A DNA stretch of 64,000 bases from CAYFZO01 sp964347615 (GCA_964347615.1 CAYFZO010000007.1:1-64000), one strand, 5' to 3'. Numbered from the stretch's first letter, positions 37,126-46,845 are shown. The notes: generated by a model not told the origin, from the letters alone. Numbers and translations are program-made.

Positions 37126-38652
37126 TCAACGCAGAAACAGCACATAAGCGGGGTTGCCGCTTTCATCCTGGTTGCGGTAACCCAGCTCGTCCAAAAAGCG
37201 TCCGAACGCCGGCATTTCCCCGTCGGGGACTTGGATGCCGGCGAGCACCCTGCCGTAGGCCGCACCATGATTGCGGTAATGAAACAAACTGATGTTCCAG
37301 CCCTGGTGCATCTTTTCCAGAAACTCAAGCAAGGCGCCCGGCCTTTCCGGGAACTGAAAACGGTATAAGCGTTCGTCCTCGATGCCGCTCGCGTGCCCGC
37401 CGACGAGGTGACGCAGATGCAGCTTCGCCATCTCGTTGTCGGAAATATCAAGCACCTCGTAGCCGCTTTCCCGCAGTCTGGCGACGGTTTCGGGCTTCTC
37501 CCTCGCCGCGTCCTCGAAACGCACCCCGGCGAACACGTGGGCTTCGCCCGAATCGGCGTAGCGGTAATTGAATTCGGTAATCGTAAACCGCCCGAGAACG
37601 CGGCAGAACCGCAAGAAGCTGCCCGGACGCTCGGGGATCGTGACCGCAAACAACGACTCTGAATTCTCACCGATCTCATAGCGTTCGACGACGTGCTTCA
37701 AGCGATCGAAGTTGATGTTCGAGCCTGAAATCACGGCGATCAGAGTGCGTCCTTTCAATCCGTTCTCGGCAGCGTATTTCTTCAACCCGGCAAGCGCGAG
37801 CGCGCCGGCGGGTTCGGCGAGTGAACGGGTATCGTCGAAATGGTCCTTGATCGCCGCGCAAATCTCATCGGTCGTCACCAGCACGGTCTCGTCAACAACT
37901 TCGCGCGCCACGCGGAAATTTTCCTCACCGACCTGCCTGACGGCGGCACCGTCGGCAAACAGGCCGACTTGCTCGAGGGTTACACGCTCGCCCGCTTTCA
38001 GCGCCTCGTGCAGAGACGGTGCGTCTTCCGGCTCGACCCCGATGACGCGGGCGTTCGGGCGCGCGTGCTTGAGATAAACCCCGGCACCGGCGATCAGCCC
38101 GCCGCCGCCGACCGGAATGAACACCGCGTCGATCTCGGCGGAACACTGCTCGGCGATCTCCTTGCCGACCGTCCCCTGTCCCGCGATTACGTCGGGGTCG
38201 TCGTAGGGCGGAACAAAGACCACGTCCTTGTCGCGTGCAAGTCCGAGCGCGTGCACGCAAGCCTCGTCGTAGGTATCGCCGTGGAGTACGACTTCGACGC
38301 CGTAGCGCCGCACCGCGGCGACCTTGATCGCGGGCGTCGTGCACGGCATCACGATCAAGCCGCGGATGCCGAGCTTCTTGCAGGCGAACGCAACGCCTTG
38401 TGCGTGGTTGCCCGCGGACGCCGCAATCACGCCCGCCTCGCGCGCCTGCTTCGACAGGTTGACGATCTTGTTGTACGCGCCGCGCAACTTGAACGAAAAC
38501 ACCGGCTGCGCGTCCTCGCGCTTGAGCAGCACGCGGTTGCCGACGCGCTCGGACAGACACCGCGCCTCCTCGAGAGGCGATTCCACCGCCGCCTCATAGA
38601 CCTTGGCGGCGTCAATCCTCTTGATGTACTCGCTGACCAGCAGTTGTTTCAA
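37126..38652 (-). CDS. ilvA: Threonine ammonia-lyase, biosynthetic
   Basis: 508 codons, the usual length of the long regulated form. The PLP lysine is in SFKLRGAY (K55), and the phosphate-binding glycine loop is PVGGGG. Two ACT-like regulatory domains fill residues about 330-508 (ESLFAVTIPERPGSFL and RLYRFQFPERPGALL), where isoleucine and valine act on the enzyme. It deaminates threonine to 2-oxobutanoate, the first step of isoleucine synthesis. It stands between the two hydantoinase subunit genes on the same strand, with 76 bases to hyuB upstream. Confidence 0.97.
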   Translation of the reverse strand: MKQLLVSEYIKRIDAAKVYEAAVESPLEEARCLSERVGNRVLLKREDAQPVFSFKLRGAYNKIVNLSKQAREAGVIAASAGNHAQGVAFACKKLGIRGLIVMPCTTPAIKVAAVRRYGVEVVLHGDTYDEACVHALGLARDKDVVFVPPYDDPDVIAGQGTVGKEIAEQCSAEIDAVFIPVGGGGLIAGAGVYLKHARPNARVIGVEPEDAPSLHEALKAGERVTLEQVGLFADGAAVRQVGEENFRVAREVVDETVLVTTDEICAAIKDHFDDTRSLAEPAGALALAGLKKYAAENGLKGRTLIAVISGSNINFDRLKHVVERYEIGENSESLFAVTIPERPGSFLRFCRVLGRFTITEFNYRYADSGEAHVFAGVRFEDAAREKPETVARLRESGYEVLDISDNEMAKLHLRHLVGGHASGIEDERLYRFQFPERPGALLEFLEKMHQGWNISLFHYRNHGAAYGRVLAGIQVPDGEMPAFGRFLDELGYRNQDESGNPAYVLFLR

Positions 38653-38728
38653 TCTTCGTCGCCCGGAACCAAACGAACGCCCCTATATTGGCATAAAGCA
38701 CCGGCGGCGGCTCGCCTCGCGGGAATGC

Positions 38729-40270
38729 CTAAGCCGCGAAAAAACCGCCGCCGCCGGGCGTCTTGATCGTCAGGCGGTCGCCGGGACGCGCCCGACGCAC
38801 CACCTTGGCGGGCAAGGCTTCGCCGTTCAGCAGGTTTTCCCCGGGGGCGCCGTCGTCCCCGCCGGCGACGCCCCACGGAGAACGCCGGCGGCGTTCGCTC
38901 AGGATGGTGAACACGGCGGGGCGCAGGAACTCATACTCGCGCACGATGCCGTCGCCGCCGCGAAACCGCCCCCGCCCGCCGCTGTCGCGACGCACGGCGT
39001 AGCGCCGAATTCGCAACGGGTACTTCATCTCGAGCACCTCGACCGGCGTGTTCAGAGTGTTGGTCATGTGTGACTGCACCGCCGAACGTCCCGCCGAATC
39101 CGCGCCTGCGCCGCAACCGCCGCCGATGGTTTCGTAGTAAGCCCAAGCCGGCTCGCCGTCGCTTTCCTCGTGTCCCATCGCCAGATTATTCATCGTGCCC
39201 TGACTCGCCGCCGGTATCGTCTCAGGCAAGGCTCGACTCAACGCGCCGATAACGCAATCGACGATGCGCGAGCTGGTCTCGACGTTGCCGCCGGTGACCG
39301 CGGCGGGCGGACGGGCGTTGACCAGCGACCCCTCCGGCGCGACAACCTCGATCATCGAAAACAGGCCGTGGCAAGTCGGCGCGTAGACCGGAAGAAAGCA
39401 ACGGAAAACGTAGTGCACCGCGGCGACCGTCACTGCGACGGGGCAATTGACGTTGCCCTTGACTTGCGCCGCGGTGCCGGTGAAGTCCGCGCGGATGCCG
39501 CCGGCGCCGACTTCGAGCGTCACCCGAATCGGAACGTCGTTCGCGCCGAAACCGTCGTCGTCCAGATAATCGGTGAACGACCACCTGCCTTGCGGAATCA
39601 CCTCCAGAACCTTGCGCGCGAGCCTTCCGCCGTAGCGGTTGATTTCCTCGACCGCGGCGGCATAGGCGTCCACCCCCCCGGCCGACGCCAGCGCCTCAAG
39701 CCGCTCTACGCCGGTGAGGTTGGCGGCGATCTGCGCCGTGTAGTCGCCGGTCTCGTCGCGCGGGTTACGGGAGGCAGCGACAAACCGCTCAAGCTTCTCC
39801 CGGTCGGTGCGCCCTTCGCGCACCAGATACTGCGGCTCGATGACGATGCCTTCCTCCTCGGGAGTTGAAGATACCGGCATCCCGCCGGGCGTGCTCGACC
39901 CTATGTCGGCGTGGTGCGCCCGGTTGGCGACAAAGCCGACGAGACGACCGTCCGTGAACGCGGGGGCGACCACGGTAACGTCCGGCAGGTGGGTGCCGCC
40001 GAGAAATGGATCGTTGAATACCAGCATGTCGCCGTGACGCCACTCGAATCCGCCGGCAATTCGCTGCAAGGCGTAGGCCATGCTGCCGAGATGCACCGGA
40101 ATATGCGCCGCCTGCGCGACGAGGCCGCCGCCGGCGTCGAACACCGCGCAGGAGTAATCGAGACGGTCGCGGATATTGGGGGAAAAGGCGGCTTGGCGCA
40201 GCCGCGCGCCCATCTCGTCGCACACCGCGGCAATCCGCTGGTTGAAAAGGCTCAGTTCAACGGCGTCCAT
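38729..40270 (-). CDS. hyuB: Hydantoinase B / 5-oxoprolinase family subunit
   Basis: 513 codons from the ATG at 40270 (a GTG one codon earlier is possible). LVFNDPFLGGTHLPDV, NRAHHADIGSSTPGGMP and the C-terminal RRRRSPWGVAGGD region are characteristic of the family. This is the metal-containing subunit that opens the lactam ring after HyuA phosphorylates the substrate. The partner hyuA is on the same strand 2.4 kb downstream, separated by ilvA and an opposing membrane-protein gene. That spacing is unusual for a two-subunit enzyme. Confidence 0.94.
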   Translation of the reverse strand: MDAVELSLFNQRIAAVCDEMGARLRQAAFSPNIRDRLDYSCAVFDAGGGLVAQAAHIPVHLGSMAYALQRIAGGFEWRHGDMLVFNDPFLGGTHLPDVTVVAPAFTDGRLVGFVANRAHHADIGSSTPGGMPVSSTPEEEGIVIEPQYLVREGRTDREKLERFVAASRNPRDETGDYTAQIAANLTGVERLEALASAGGVDAYAAAVEEINRYGGRLARKVLEVIPQGRWSFTDYLDDDGFGANDVPIRVTLEVGAGGIRADFTGTAAQVKGNVNCPVAVTVAAVHYVFRCFLPVYAPTCHGLFSMIEVVAPEGSLVNARPPAAVTGGNVETSSRIVDCVIGALSRALPETIPAASQGTMNNLAMGHEESDGEPAWAYYETIGGGCGAGADSAGRSAVQSHMTNTLNTPVEVLEMKYPLRIRRYAVRRDSGGRGRFRGGDGIVREYEFLRPAVFTILSERRRRSPWGVAGGDDGAPGENLLNGEALPAKVVRRARPGDRLTIKTPGGGGFFAA

Positions 40271-40353
40271 CACGGCACGGCTTCAGAAAAAAACACGTTG
40301 TAACGACCGGCAAGGCGGATTCGGCGATGGTGCATTTGGTTCGGACTTGTGTA

Positions 40354-40359
40354 TATAAT
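40354..40359 (+). promoter_or_regulatory. Possible -10 element (TATAAT) of the PuuD-type gene
   Basis: A perfect TATAAT within TTGTGTATATAATC stands 65 bases upstream of the ATG at 40425, in an otherwise GC-rich stretch between divergent genes. No good -35 hexamer at 16-18 bases is visible. A tandem pair of 15-bp repeats (AACACCTTTGACCTT and AACACTTTTGACTTT, 40380-40409) follows in the leader. Confidence 0.35.
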
Positions 40360-40424
40360 CTGCCGACCCTCATAACCATAACACCTTTGACCTTAACACT
40401 TTTGACTTTGGGAGGACGACTCTG

Positions 40425-41036
40425 ATGAATCCACTCAATTCCGTCGTTGGAACCATTATCTCCGGTTTTGTCCTGGCGATCATCGTCAGCCTGATACTGA
40501 CGGACGCGCCGGGACTCAACGCGACGTCCATCATCGTGTGGCTGCACGTGGTGGTCGGCATCGTCTGGATCGGCTTGCTCTACTACTTCAATTTCGTTCA
40601 GGTGCCCGCGGTCGGCGAAGCCGCGGCGGACACCGGCGGCCCGGGACCCGCGGCAATCAACAAGTACGTCGCGCCCAAAGCGTTGGCGTGGTTCCGCTAC
40701 GGCGCCTTGTTGACCTGGCTCAGCGGCGCCGCGGCGCTCGAGATCCTGACCGGCGGCGGCGGTTTCACCGCCGCGTTCATGCTTGACTCGTCACAGAACA
40801 TGCACGTCATCGGCGTCGGCGCGTGGCTCGGCACGATCATGCTGCTCAACGTATGGGGCCTGATCTGGCCGAACCAGAAAAAGATCCTCGGCCTCGGCGG
40901 CGTCAGCGCAAGCGACGAAGAGAAAGCGAAAGCGAAAAAAATCGCCTTGATGGCGTCGAGAACGAACACCCTGTTGTCGATCCCGATGCTGATGTGCATG
41001 GTCGGCGGCAGCCACGGCCACGGCCTGCCGTTCTGA
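40425..41036 (+). CDS. Membrane protein related to the N-terminal domain of urate hydroxylase PuuD
   Basis: 203 codons with GGGAGG in front of the ATG. Five hydrophobic segments are visible. The second contains WLHVVVGIVWIGLLYYFNFVQ, matching the histidine/tryptophan-rich membrane motif of the urate-oxidase N-terminal family. The fourth is HVIGVGAWLGTIMLLNVWGLIWPNQK. Full PuuD proteins add a soluble cytochrome-c domain, which is absent here, so urate oxidation should not be assumed. Proteins of this length are common in marine gammaproteobacteria under the PuuD name, with unknown role. The next gene, argD, is separated from it by a terminator. Confidence 0.7.
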   Translation: MNPLNSVVGTIISGFVLAIIVSLILTDAPGLNATSIIVWLHVVVGIVWIGLLYYFNFVQVPAVGEAAADTGGPGPAAINKYVAPKALAWFRYGALLTWLSGAAALEILTGGGGFTAAFMLDSSQNMHVIGVGAWLGTIMLLNVWGLIWPNQKKILGLGGVSASDEEKAKAKKIALMASRTNTLLSIPMLMCMVGGSHGHGLPF

Positions 41037-41096
41037 GGCAAGCTTGCGCCGCCGTGCGGGGGATGCGAACCCGCGGCGGCACGGGAACGGCGCAAC

Positions 41097-41126
41097 GGCG
41101 TCGCCGCGCGGCGACGCCGAGTTTTT
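41097..41126 (+). terminator. Rho-independent terminator after the PuuD-type gene
   Basis: GGCGTCGCCG-CG-CGGCGACGCC forms a perfect 10-bp stem (41097-41118) followed by GAGTTTTT. It is about 60 bases past the stop codon and upstream of argD, so argD needs its own promoter. Confidence 0.8.
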
Positions 41127-41268
41127 CCCGGTTCCCCGAGACCGGACGTCCGCCCTCTTCCCGATTCGTCGCGCTGGACCGGAACAACGATCAAAAAGGA
41201 CATTATCAACCGCAACCGGATTGACCTTATCGGACCCCCGTTGACTCCTTGAGGGCCGACACCCGAAC

Positions 41269-42447
41269 GTGAACGACCACCTGATGCAAAACTACGCACG
41301 GCTTGCGGTTGAGTTCGATCGCGGCGAAGGCGCGTGGCTGTGGGACGTCGAAGGCAAACGCTATCTCGACGCGCTTGCGGGTATCGCGGTGTGCGGGCTC
41401 GGACACGCACACCCCGCGGTCGGGCGCGCGGTTGCCGAACAGGCGACACGGCTGGTGCACACCTCCAACCTCTACAACGTCGGCGTACAAAAAGCACTTG
41501 CCGCCGAACTCGCCCGTGTCACCGGCCTTGACCGGGTGTTCTTCTGCAATTCGGGGACCGAGGCCAACGAAGCGGCCATCAAGCTCGCGCGACTGTGGGC
41601 GCGCCGGCAAGGCAACGACGCCCCGGTGATTCTCACGATGGAAGGCGCTTTCCACGGACGCACCCTCGGGTCGCTCGCCGCGACCGACCCCGGCGCCGAA
41701 TCCTGGTTCGGCCCCCTGCCCGGAGGCTTCGCGCGGACGCGGTTCAACGACGTCGCCGCGGTCGAACGCGCACTCGCCGAAAACCCTCGAATCTGCGCGG
41801 TCATGGTGGAACCCATCCAGGGCGAAAGCGGCGTCCGCGTCCCCGAAGACGGCTATCTTGCGGCGTTGCGCGAACTGTGCGAGCCGCACCGAACGCTGCT
41901 GATCCTCGACGAGGTTCAAACCGGCGTCGGCAGGACCGGCGCGTGGTATTGCTGCCGGCACGAGAACGTACGCCCCGACGTGCTGACAACGGCCAAGGCA
42001 CTCGGCAACGGCGTTCCGATCGGCGCGTGCGTCGCCGACACGCGCGTCGCCGAACCTCTCGGGCCCGGCATGCACGGCTCGACGTTCGGCGGCAATCCGC
42101 TGGCCTGCGCCGCCGCTCTCGCGGTACTCAAAACCATTGAAACGCAGGCGCTGTGCGCGCGCGCCGCCGCGACCGGCGCGTATCTGACGGAACAACTGCA
42201 CGCGACGCTCGCCGGCGTCAAAAGCGTCGCGGAAATCCGCGGCCGAGGGCTGATGATCGGCGTCGAGCTCGAGGTCCCGTGCCAGACACTTGCGGCGCAA
42301 GCGCTCGCGCGGGGGCTTTTGATCAACGTCACCGCCGAACGGGTCGTCAGACTGCTGCCGCCGTTGACCCTCGAACGCGAACAAGCCGATATGATTGTCG
42401 CAACGCTGGCCGAACTGATTTCCTCGTTCACTTCCGGCGCCGCCTGA
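41269..42447 (+). CDS. argD: Acetylornithine aminotransferase
   Basis: 392 codons from a GTG at 41269 (ATG at 41284 is an alternative). Class III aminotransferase features: FFCNSGTEANEAAIK (about 91-105), the LILDEVQTGVGRTG segment with the PLP-contacting aspartate (D214), and the PLP lysine in TTAKALGNG (K243). It makes N-acetylornithine in arginine synthesis and often also works in lysine synthesis on N-succinyl-diaminopimelate precursors. argF follows 32 bases downstream on the same strand, so the pair is probably one operon. Confidence 0.95.
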   Translation: MNDHLMQNYARLAVEFDRGEGAWLWDVEGKRYLDALAGIAVCGLGHAHPAVGRAVAEQATRLVHTSNLYNVGVQKALAAELARVTGLDRVFFCNSGTEANEAAIKLARLWARRQGNDAPVILTMEGAFHGRTLGSLAATDPGAESWFGPLPGGFARTRFNDVAAVERALAENPRICAVMVEPIQGESGVRVPEDGYLAALRELCEPHRTLLILDEVQTGVGRTGAWYCCRHENVRPDVLTTAKALGNGVPIGACVADTRVAEPLGPGMHGSTFGGNPLACAAALAVLKTIETQALCARAAATGAYLTEQLHATLAGVKSVAEIRGRGLMIGVELEVPCQTLAAQALARGLLINVTAERVVRLLPPLTLEREQADMIVATLAELISSFTSGAA

Positions 42448-42479
42448 GGCACGACGCGAAACGCACCCGAAACGCACCG

Positions 42480-43397
42480 ATGAACCCGACCAAACGACAG
42501 CCCCGGCATTTCCTGAGCCTGCTCGACCTGACGCCGGACGAGATAAAGACCCTGCTCGCGCAGGCACTGGAAATGAAGCGCCGCGGGCAATCGGGCGCCG
42601 CCGATGAAACGGCGGCGGGCAAGGTGCTCATCATGATCTTCGAGAAATCATCCACCAGAACCCGGGTTTCCTTCGAGGTCGCGATGCACCAGCTCGGGGG
42701 ATACGCGGTGTTCCTCTCGGCGCGCGACACCCAGCTCGAACGGGGCGAACCGATCAGCGACAGCGCGCGCGTACTGACGCGCATGGCCGACGCGGTGATG
42801 CTGCGCACTTTCGAGCACGAGCGCCTGGTCGAGTTCGCCGAACACGCGCAGGCACCGGTCATCAACGGCCTGACCGACCGTTTCCACCCGTGCCAGCTGC
42901 TCGCCGACGTGCTGACCTACCTTGAAAAACGCGGCGACGTGCAGGGACGCACCGTCGCCTGGGTCGGCGACGGAAACAACGTGTGCCACTCGTACGTCAA
43001 CGCGGCGGTACAGCTCGACTTTCAATTGCGCGTCGCGTGCCCGCCCGGATTCCAGCCCGACCCCGCGGTCACGGGCGTCGCCGGCGACAGGGTGGTGCTC
43101 ACCGACGACCCGCGCGAGGCGGTGGAAGGCGCCGACCTCGTGGTCACCGACGTCTGGGCGAGCATGGGGCAGGAGAAAGAGCGCGCCGAGCGGCTGAGGA
43201 AGTTCAAAGGCTACCAGGTGAACTCGCAACTGATGCAGCTTGCCGACAAAGACGCCTTGTTCATGCACTGCCTGCCGGCACACCGCGACGAAGAAGTCAC
43301 GCGCGAGGTGATCGAAGGTCCCCGGAGCGTGGTTTGGGAAGAAGCCGAAAACCGGCTGCACGCGCAAAAAGCGCTGCTCAAGCTGCTCTTGGGTTAA
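42480..43397 (+). CDS. argF: Ornithine carbamoyltransferase
   Basis: 305 codons from the ATG at 42480; the open frame extends upstream only as a shadow of argD. The carbamoyl-phosphate motif SSTRTRVSFE (57-66), FHPCQLLAD and the ornithine-binding HCLPAHR motif are present. It converts ornithine and carbamoyl phosphate to citrulline in the cytoplasm. Its stop codon overlaps the end of the convergent phoU by four bases. Confidence 0.97.
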   Translation: MNPTKRQPRHFLSLLDLTPDEIKTLLAQALEMKRRGQSGAADETAAGKVLIMIFEKSSTRTRVSFEVAMHQLGGYAVFLSARDTQLERGEPISDSARVLTRMADAVMLRTFEHERLVEFAEHAQAPVINGLTDRFHPCQLLADVLTYLEKRGDVQGRTVAWVGDGNNVCHSYVNAAVQLDFQLRVACPPGFQPDPAVTGVAGDRVVLTDDPREAVEGADLVVTDVWASMGQEKERAERLRKFKGYQVNSQLMQLADKDALFMHCLPAHRDEEVTREVIEGPRSVVWEEAENRLHAQKALLKLLLG

Positions 43398-44089
43398 GAG
43401 GACGCGGTGGCAAGATGACGGATGTCCTTGCCTTTGGCCAAATACTCCACGTATTCACCGATATTCTTGGCGTGATCGCCGATGCGCTCAAGCGAACGGG
43501 CGCACCACAGCACGTTCAACAACGACGGGATATCGGCAGCCCGCTCGGACACCGCGGTCTCGAAAACGTCCATCACCGAATTGAACTCGCTGTCAACCTT
43601 ACGGTCCTGAACTTGCAACTCGCTGAACGTGCCGGCCTGAGAACGCACGAGACTGTCGAGTGCCTTGCGCAACATGTCACTCGCGTGCTTGCCCAGGCGG
43701 TCCAACTCGCGCTGCATCACCGGCGGAATCTCGGTCTGCCCCAGCTCGAGCAGCTGTTTTGCAATGCGCTGCGCTTCGTCGCCGACCCGTTCGAGATCGG
43801 TAATCACCTTCAATACGACGATGACCAGCCTGAGGTCACGCGCAACCGGCTGACGCAGCGCCAGAATGTTTGCGCATCCCTCGTCGATCTCGAGTTCCAG
43901 CGCGTTGATCTGATAGTCCGAACCCGCGACCATTCTTGCGGTTTCCTGGTCACGGGTGCTGAGTGCCCTGACCACCGTCGCCACGCGCTCCTCGGCAAGT
44001 CCGCCCATCTTCACGACCAAATCGCGAATGCGGTCTATTGCGACGGCGAACTGCGGCGAAGTGTGGTCGCTGGCGCTTTCCATGCTCAT
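43394..44089 (-). CDS. phoU: Phosphate-specific transport system accessory protein PhoU
   Basis: 231 codons. Two PhoU helical repeats are visible with the metal-binding-type motifs VITDLERVGDEAQRI and CARSLERIGDHAKNI. PhoU connects the PstSCAB transporter to the PhoR kinase and represses the regulon when phosphate is plentiful. Here it is divergent from pstC rather than the last gene of the pst operon. There are 151 bases between phoU and pstC for promoters. Confidence 0.96.
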   Translation of the reverse strand: MSMESASDHTSPQFAVAIDRIRDLVVKMGGLAEERVATVVRALSTRDQETARMVAGSDYQINALELEIDEGCANILALRQPVARDLRLVIVVLKVITDLERVGDEAQRIAKQLLELGQTEIPPVMQRELDRLGKHASDMLRKALDSLVRSQAGTFSELQVQDRKVDSEFNSVMDVFETAVSERAADIPSLLNVLWCARSLERIGDHAKNIGEYVEYLAKGKDIRHLATASS

Positions 44090-44240
44090 AATCGGCTGAT
44101 TGTAACGGCATTAAGCGCATCGGGCAAGACGCGGGAATGCAACCGTCGCCGCTTAGTCATCACTCTGTAACATTCTTTCCGTATAAGGGGAGACTCGGCG
44201 ATAACAACCTCTCGCCGGACGTGCCTGTCAAACACCACCG

Positions 44241-45584
44241 ATGACGCTGCTTTCACTCACCGTTCTGCTGCTTGCGTTCGCAACCGGCGCGTACATCTTC
44301 GCCGGCAAGCGGCTGGCGCGCGCCGGGACCAAAAACGTGCGCGGCAACGCGACGTATCACAAGTGGTACGCCGTCTTGTCTTGCGCCGCACCCGCACTGC
44401 TGCTGGTCGCGCTGTGGAGCCTCGGAGAGCCGAACGTCCTGAAACACCTGGTCGCACCGCATATACAGGCGGAGCACGGCTCGATCGAGCAGCAGATGCT
44501 GCTCAACAAGATCTCCTCGTTCGCCGAGGCCGAAACCCCGCCGGAGCAGGCCGGCGACCCGCGCGTCGCGCAAGCCGTCTCGGCCTACCGCGAGTTCAAG
44601 CAGACCAGCCGAACCGCGCTCGGAATCATCATTGTCTCGCTGCTGATCATCGGCTCGGTCACGGCGCTCAGGCGGCTTCATCCGCGTTTCAACGCGCGAC
44701 GACGGGTCGAGGCGGTGATGAAGTTCATCCTGCTGCTGTGTTCGACGATTGCGATCCTGACGACCATCGGAATCGTGACGTCGGTGCTGTTCGAAAGCTT
44801 GCGCTTCTTCAACTCGGTGTCGCCGTTCGAGTTCCTGTTCGGCACGACTTGGGCGCCGCAGGCGACGCCGGGTTCATACGGTTCGGTGCCGTTGTTCACC
44901 GGAACGATCCTGATTTCGGCGATTGCGATGGCGGTGGCGACGCCGATCGGACTGATGTCCGCGCTGTACCTGTCGGAGTACGCCGGCGCCTCGACCCGTG
45001 CGACGGTCAAACCGTTGCTCGAGGTGCTCGCGGGCGTCCCGACCGTGGTCTACGGCTTTTTCGCGGCGTTGACCGTCGCGCCGGTGCTGCGTGAAGCCGG
45101 AGAAACGCTTGGGTTGAGCGTCTCATCCGAGAGCGCCCTCGCCGCAGGGCTGACCATGGGCATCATGCTGATTCCGTTCATCTCGTCGCTGTCGGACGAC
45201 GTCATCAACGCGGTGCCGCAATCGCTGCGTGAAGGCTCCTACGGACTGGGCGCGACGCGGTCGGAAACCATCGTTCAGGTCATCGTGCCGGCGGCGCTGC
45301 CGGGCATCGTCAGCGGCGTCCTGCTCGCGGTGTCGCGCGCAATCGGGGAAACGATGATCGTGGTGATGGCTGCCGGGTTCGCGGCGAAGCTCACGGCCAA
45401 CCCGTTCGAGGCGGTGACGACGGTCACCGTGCAGATAGTCACCCTGCTGGTCGGCGATCAGGAGTTCGACAGCCCCAAGACGCTTGCGGCTTTCGCGCTC
45501 GGCCTGACCCTGTTTTTCGCAACCCTGACGTTGAACGTGATTGCGTTGAGAACCGTCAGAAAATACCGGGAACAATATGAATGA
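44241..45584 (+). CDS. pstC: Phosphate ABC transporter permease PstC
   Basis: 447 codons, longer than the E. coli protein because of an extra N-terminal part (one membrane segment, a soluble stretch around residues 75-120 and a second membrane segment). The core permease domain begins near residue 160. It carries the coupling motif EGSYGLGATRSETI...VPAALPGI that contacts PstB. Together with PstA it forms the inner-membrane channel for phosphate import. The last 8 bases overlap pstA. No pstS is found upstream in this window, so the binding protein must be encoded elsewhere. Confidence 0.93.
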   Translation: MTLLSLTVLLLAFATGAYIFAGKRLARAGTKNVRGNATYHKWYAVLSCAAPALLLVALWSLGEPNVLKHLVAPHIQAEHGSIEQQMLLNKISSFAEAETPPEQAGDPRVAQAVSAYREFKQTSRTALGIIIVSLLIIGSVTALRRLHPRFNARRRVEAVMKFILLLCSTIAILTTIGIVTSVLFESLRFFNSVSPFEFLFGTTWAPQATPGSYGSVPLFTGTILISAIAMAVATPIGLMSALYLSEYAGASTRATVKPLLEVLAGVPTVVYGFFAALTVAPVLREAGETLGLSVSSESALAAGLTMGIMLIPFISSLSDDVINAVPQSLREGSYGLGATRSETIVQVIVPAALPGIVSGVLLAVSRAIGETMIVVMAAGFAAKLTANPFEAVTTVTVQIVTLLVGDQEFDSPKTLAAFALGLTLFFATLTLNVIALRTVRKYREQYE

Positions 45585-46845
45585 CCAGCAACTGAACCGC
45601 TTCCGCAAGGGGCTCGGCCGCCGCTACGCCGCCGAAAAGCGGTTTCGCGTTTACGGGATCACGGCGATCACGCTGGCGCTGACTTTCCTGGCGGTGCTGT
45701 TCGTCAGCATCTTCGGCAGCGGCTACAGCGCGTTCCAGCAAACCAAGATACGCCTCGACGTCGACCTCTCAGCACCCGAGTTCGCGCAGACCGGCGAGGC
45801 GCTTTCCCGAGCCGACTTCGCCGGCGCGGTCAAGCGCTCGCTGTCCGCGTTGTTTCCCGGGGCAAACACGCGCGCCGAAAAGCGGGAGCTGTCCCGGCTG
45901 GTCAGCCCGATCGCGTCTTTCGAGCTGCGCGAGATGGTCGAAGAACAACCGAACCTCGCGGGGCGCACTGTGTCGGCGTGGCTGAGTGCCGACGATGAGA
46001 TTGACCAATTCTTCAAGGGCAAGATCGACCGAACCTTGCCGCAATCGGAAAGACGCATCAGCGACCCGACCATCGAACGGATCGATCGGCTGACGGCCGA
46101 ACACCGCCTTGAGAAACGGTTCAACGTCGCCTTCTTCACCCACGGCGACTCGCGGGAGCCTGAGCAAGCCGGCATTCTCGGCGCGCTGATGGGGTCGTTG
46201 CGCGCGTTGCTGATCACCTTCCTGCTGTCGTTCCCGATCGGTATCGCCGCCGCGATCTACCTCGAGGAATTCGCACCGAAAAACCGTTTCACCGACCTGA
46301 TCGAAATCAACATCAACAACCTCGCCGCGGTGCCTTCGATCATTTTCGGCCTGCTCGGGCTTGCGGTGTTCATCAACTTCTTCGGCCTGCCGCGATCGAC
46401 CGCGCTGGTCGGCGGCATCGTGCTGTCGCTGATGACGCTGCCGACGATCATCATCGCGAGCCGCGCTTCGATCAAATCGGTGCCGCCGTCCATCCGCGAA
46501 GCGGCGCTGGGAATGGGCGCGTCGCACGTGCAAACCGTGCTGCACCACGTGTTGCCGCTCGCGCTGCCCGGGATGCTGACCGGCTCGATTATCGGCATGG
46601 CGCAGGCGCTCGGCGAAAGCGCGCCGCTGCTGATGATCGGCATGGTCGCCTTCATCGTGGACGTCCCGACTTCGATTACCGACCCTTCGACCGCGTTGCC
46701 GGTGCAAATCTACCAGTGGGCCAAAAGCCCGGAGCGCGCTTTCGTCGAACGCACCGCCGCCGCCATCATCGTGCTGCTCACCTTCCTAGTGACAATCAAC
46801 ATTGCGGCTATAATTCTGCGCAAGCGCTTCGAGCGCCGCTGGTAA
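45577..46845 (+). CDS. pstA: Phosphate ABC transporter permease PstA
   Basis: 422 codons, with a periplasmic insert of roughly 150 residues (about 50-190) after the first membrane segment, as in other long gammaproteobacterial PstA proteins. The permease core has REAALGMGASHVQTVLHHVLPLALPGM as the PstB-coupling loop. It overlaps pstC by 8 bases and is followed by pstB after 18 bases, so the three are one operon. Confidence 0.93.
   Translation: MNDQQLNRFRKGLGRRYAAEKRFRVYGITAITLALTFLAVLFVSIFGSGYSAFQQTKIRLDVDLSAPEFAQTGEALSRADFAGAVKRSLSALFPGANTRAEKRELSRLVSPIASFELREMVEEQPNLAGRTVSAWLSADDEIDQFFKGKIDRTLPQSERRISDPTIERIDRLTAEHRLEKRFNVAFFTHGDSREPEQAGILGALMGSLRALLITFLLSFPIGIAAAIYLEEFAPKNRFTDLIEININNLAAVPSIIFGLLGLAVFINFFGLPRSTALVGGIVLSLMTLPTIIIASRASIKSVPPSIREAALGMGASHVQTVLHHVLPLALPGMLTGSIIGMAQALGESAPLLMIGMVAFIVDVPTSITDPSTALPVQIYQWAKSPERAFVERTAAAIIVLLTFLVTINIAAIILRKRFERRW

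Noticed and set aside
41227..42567. 446-codon minus-strand frame antisense to argD
   Set aside because: argD has all catalytic motifs; this frame has none.
44165..44184. Possible Pho box before pstC (CTGTAACATT...)
   Set aside because: Only the first half resembles the PhoB site; the second half does not match, so it is not annotated.
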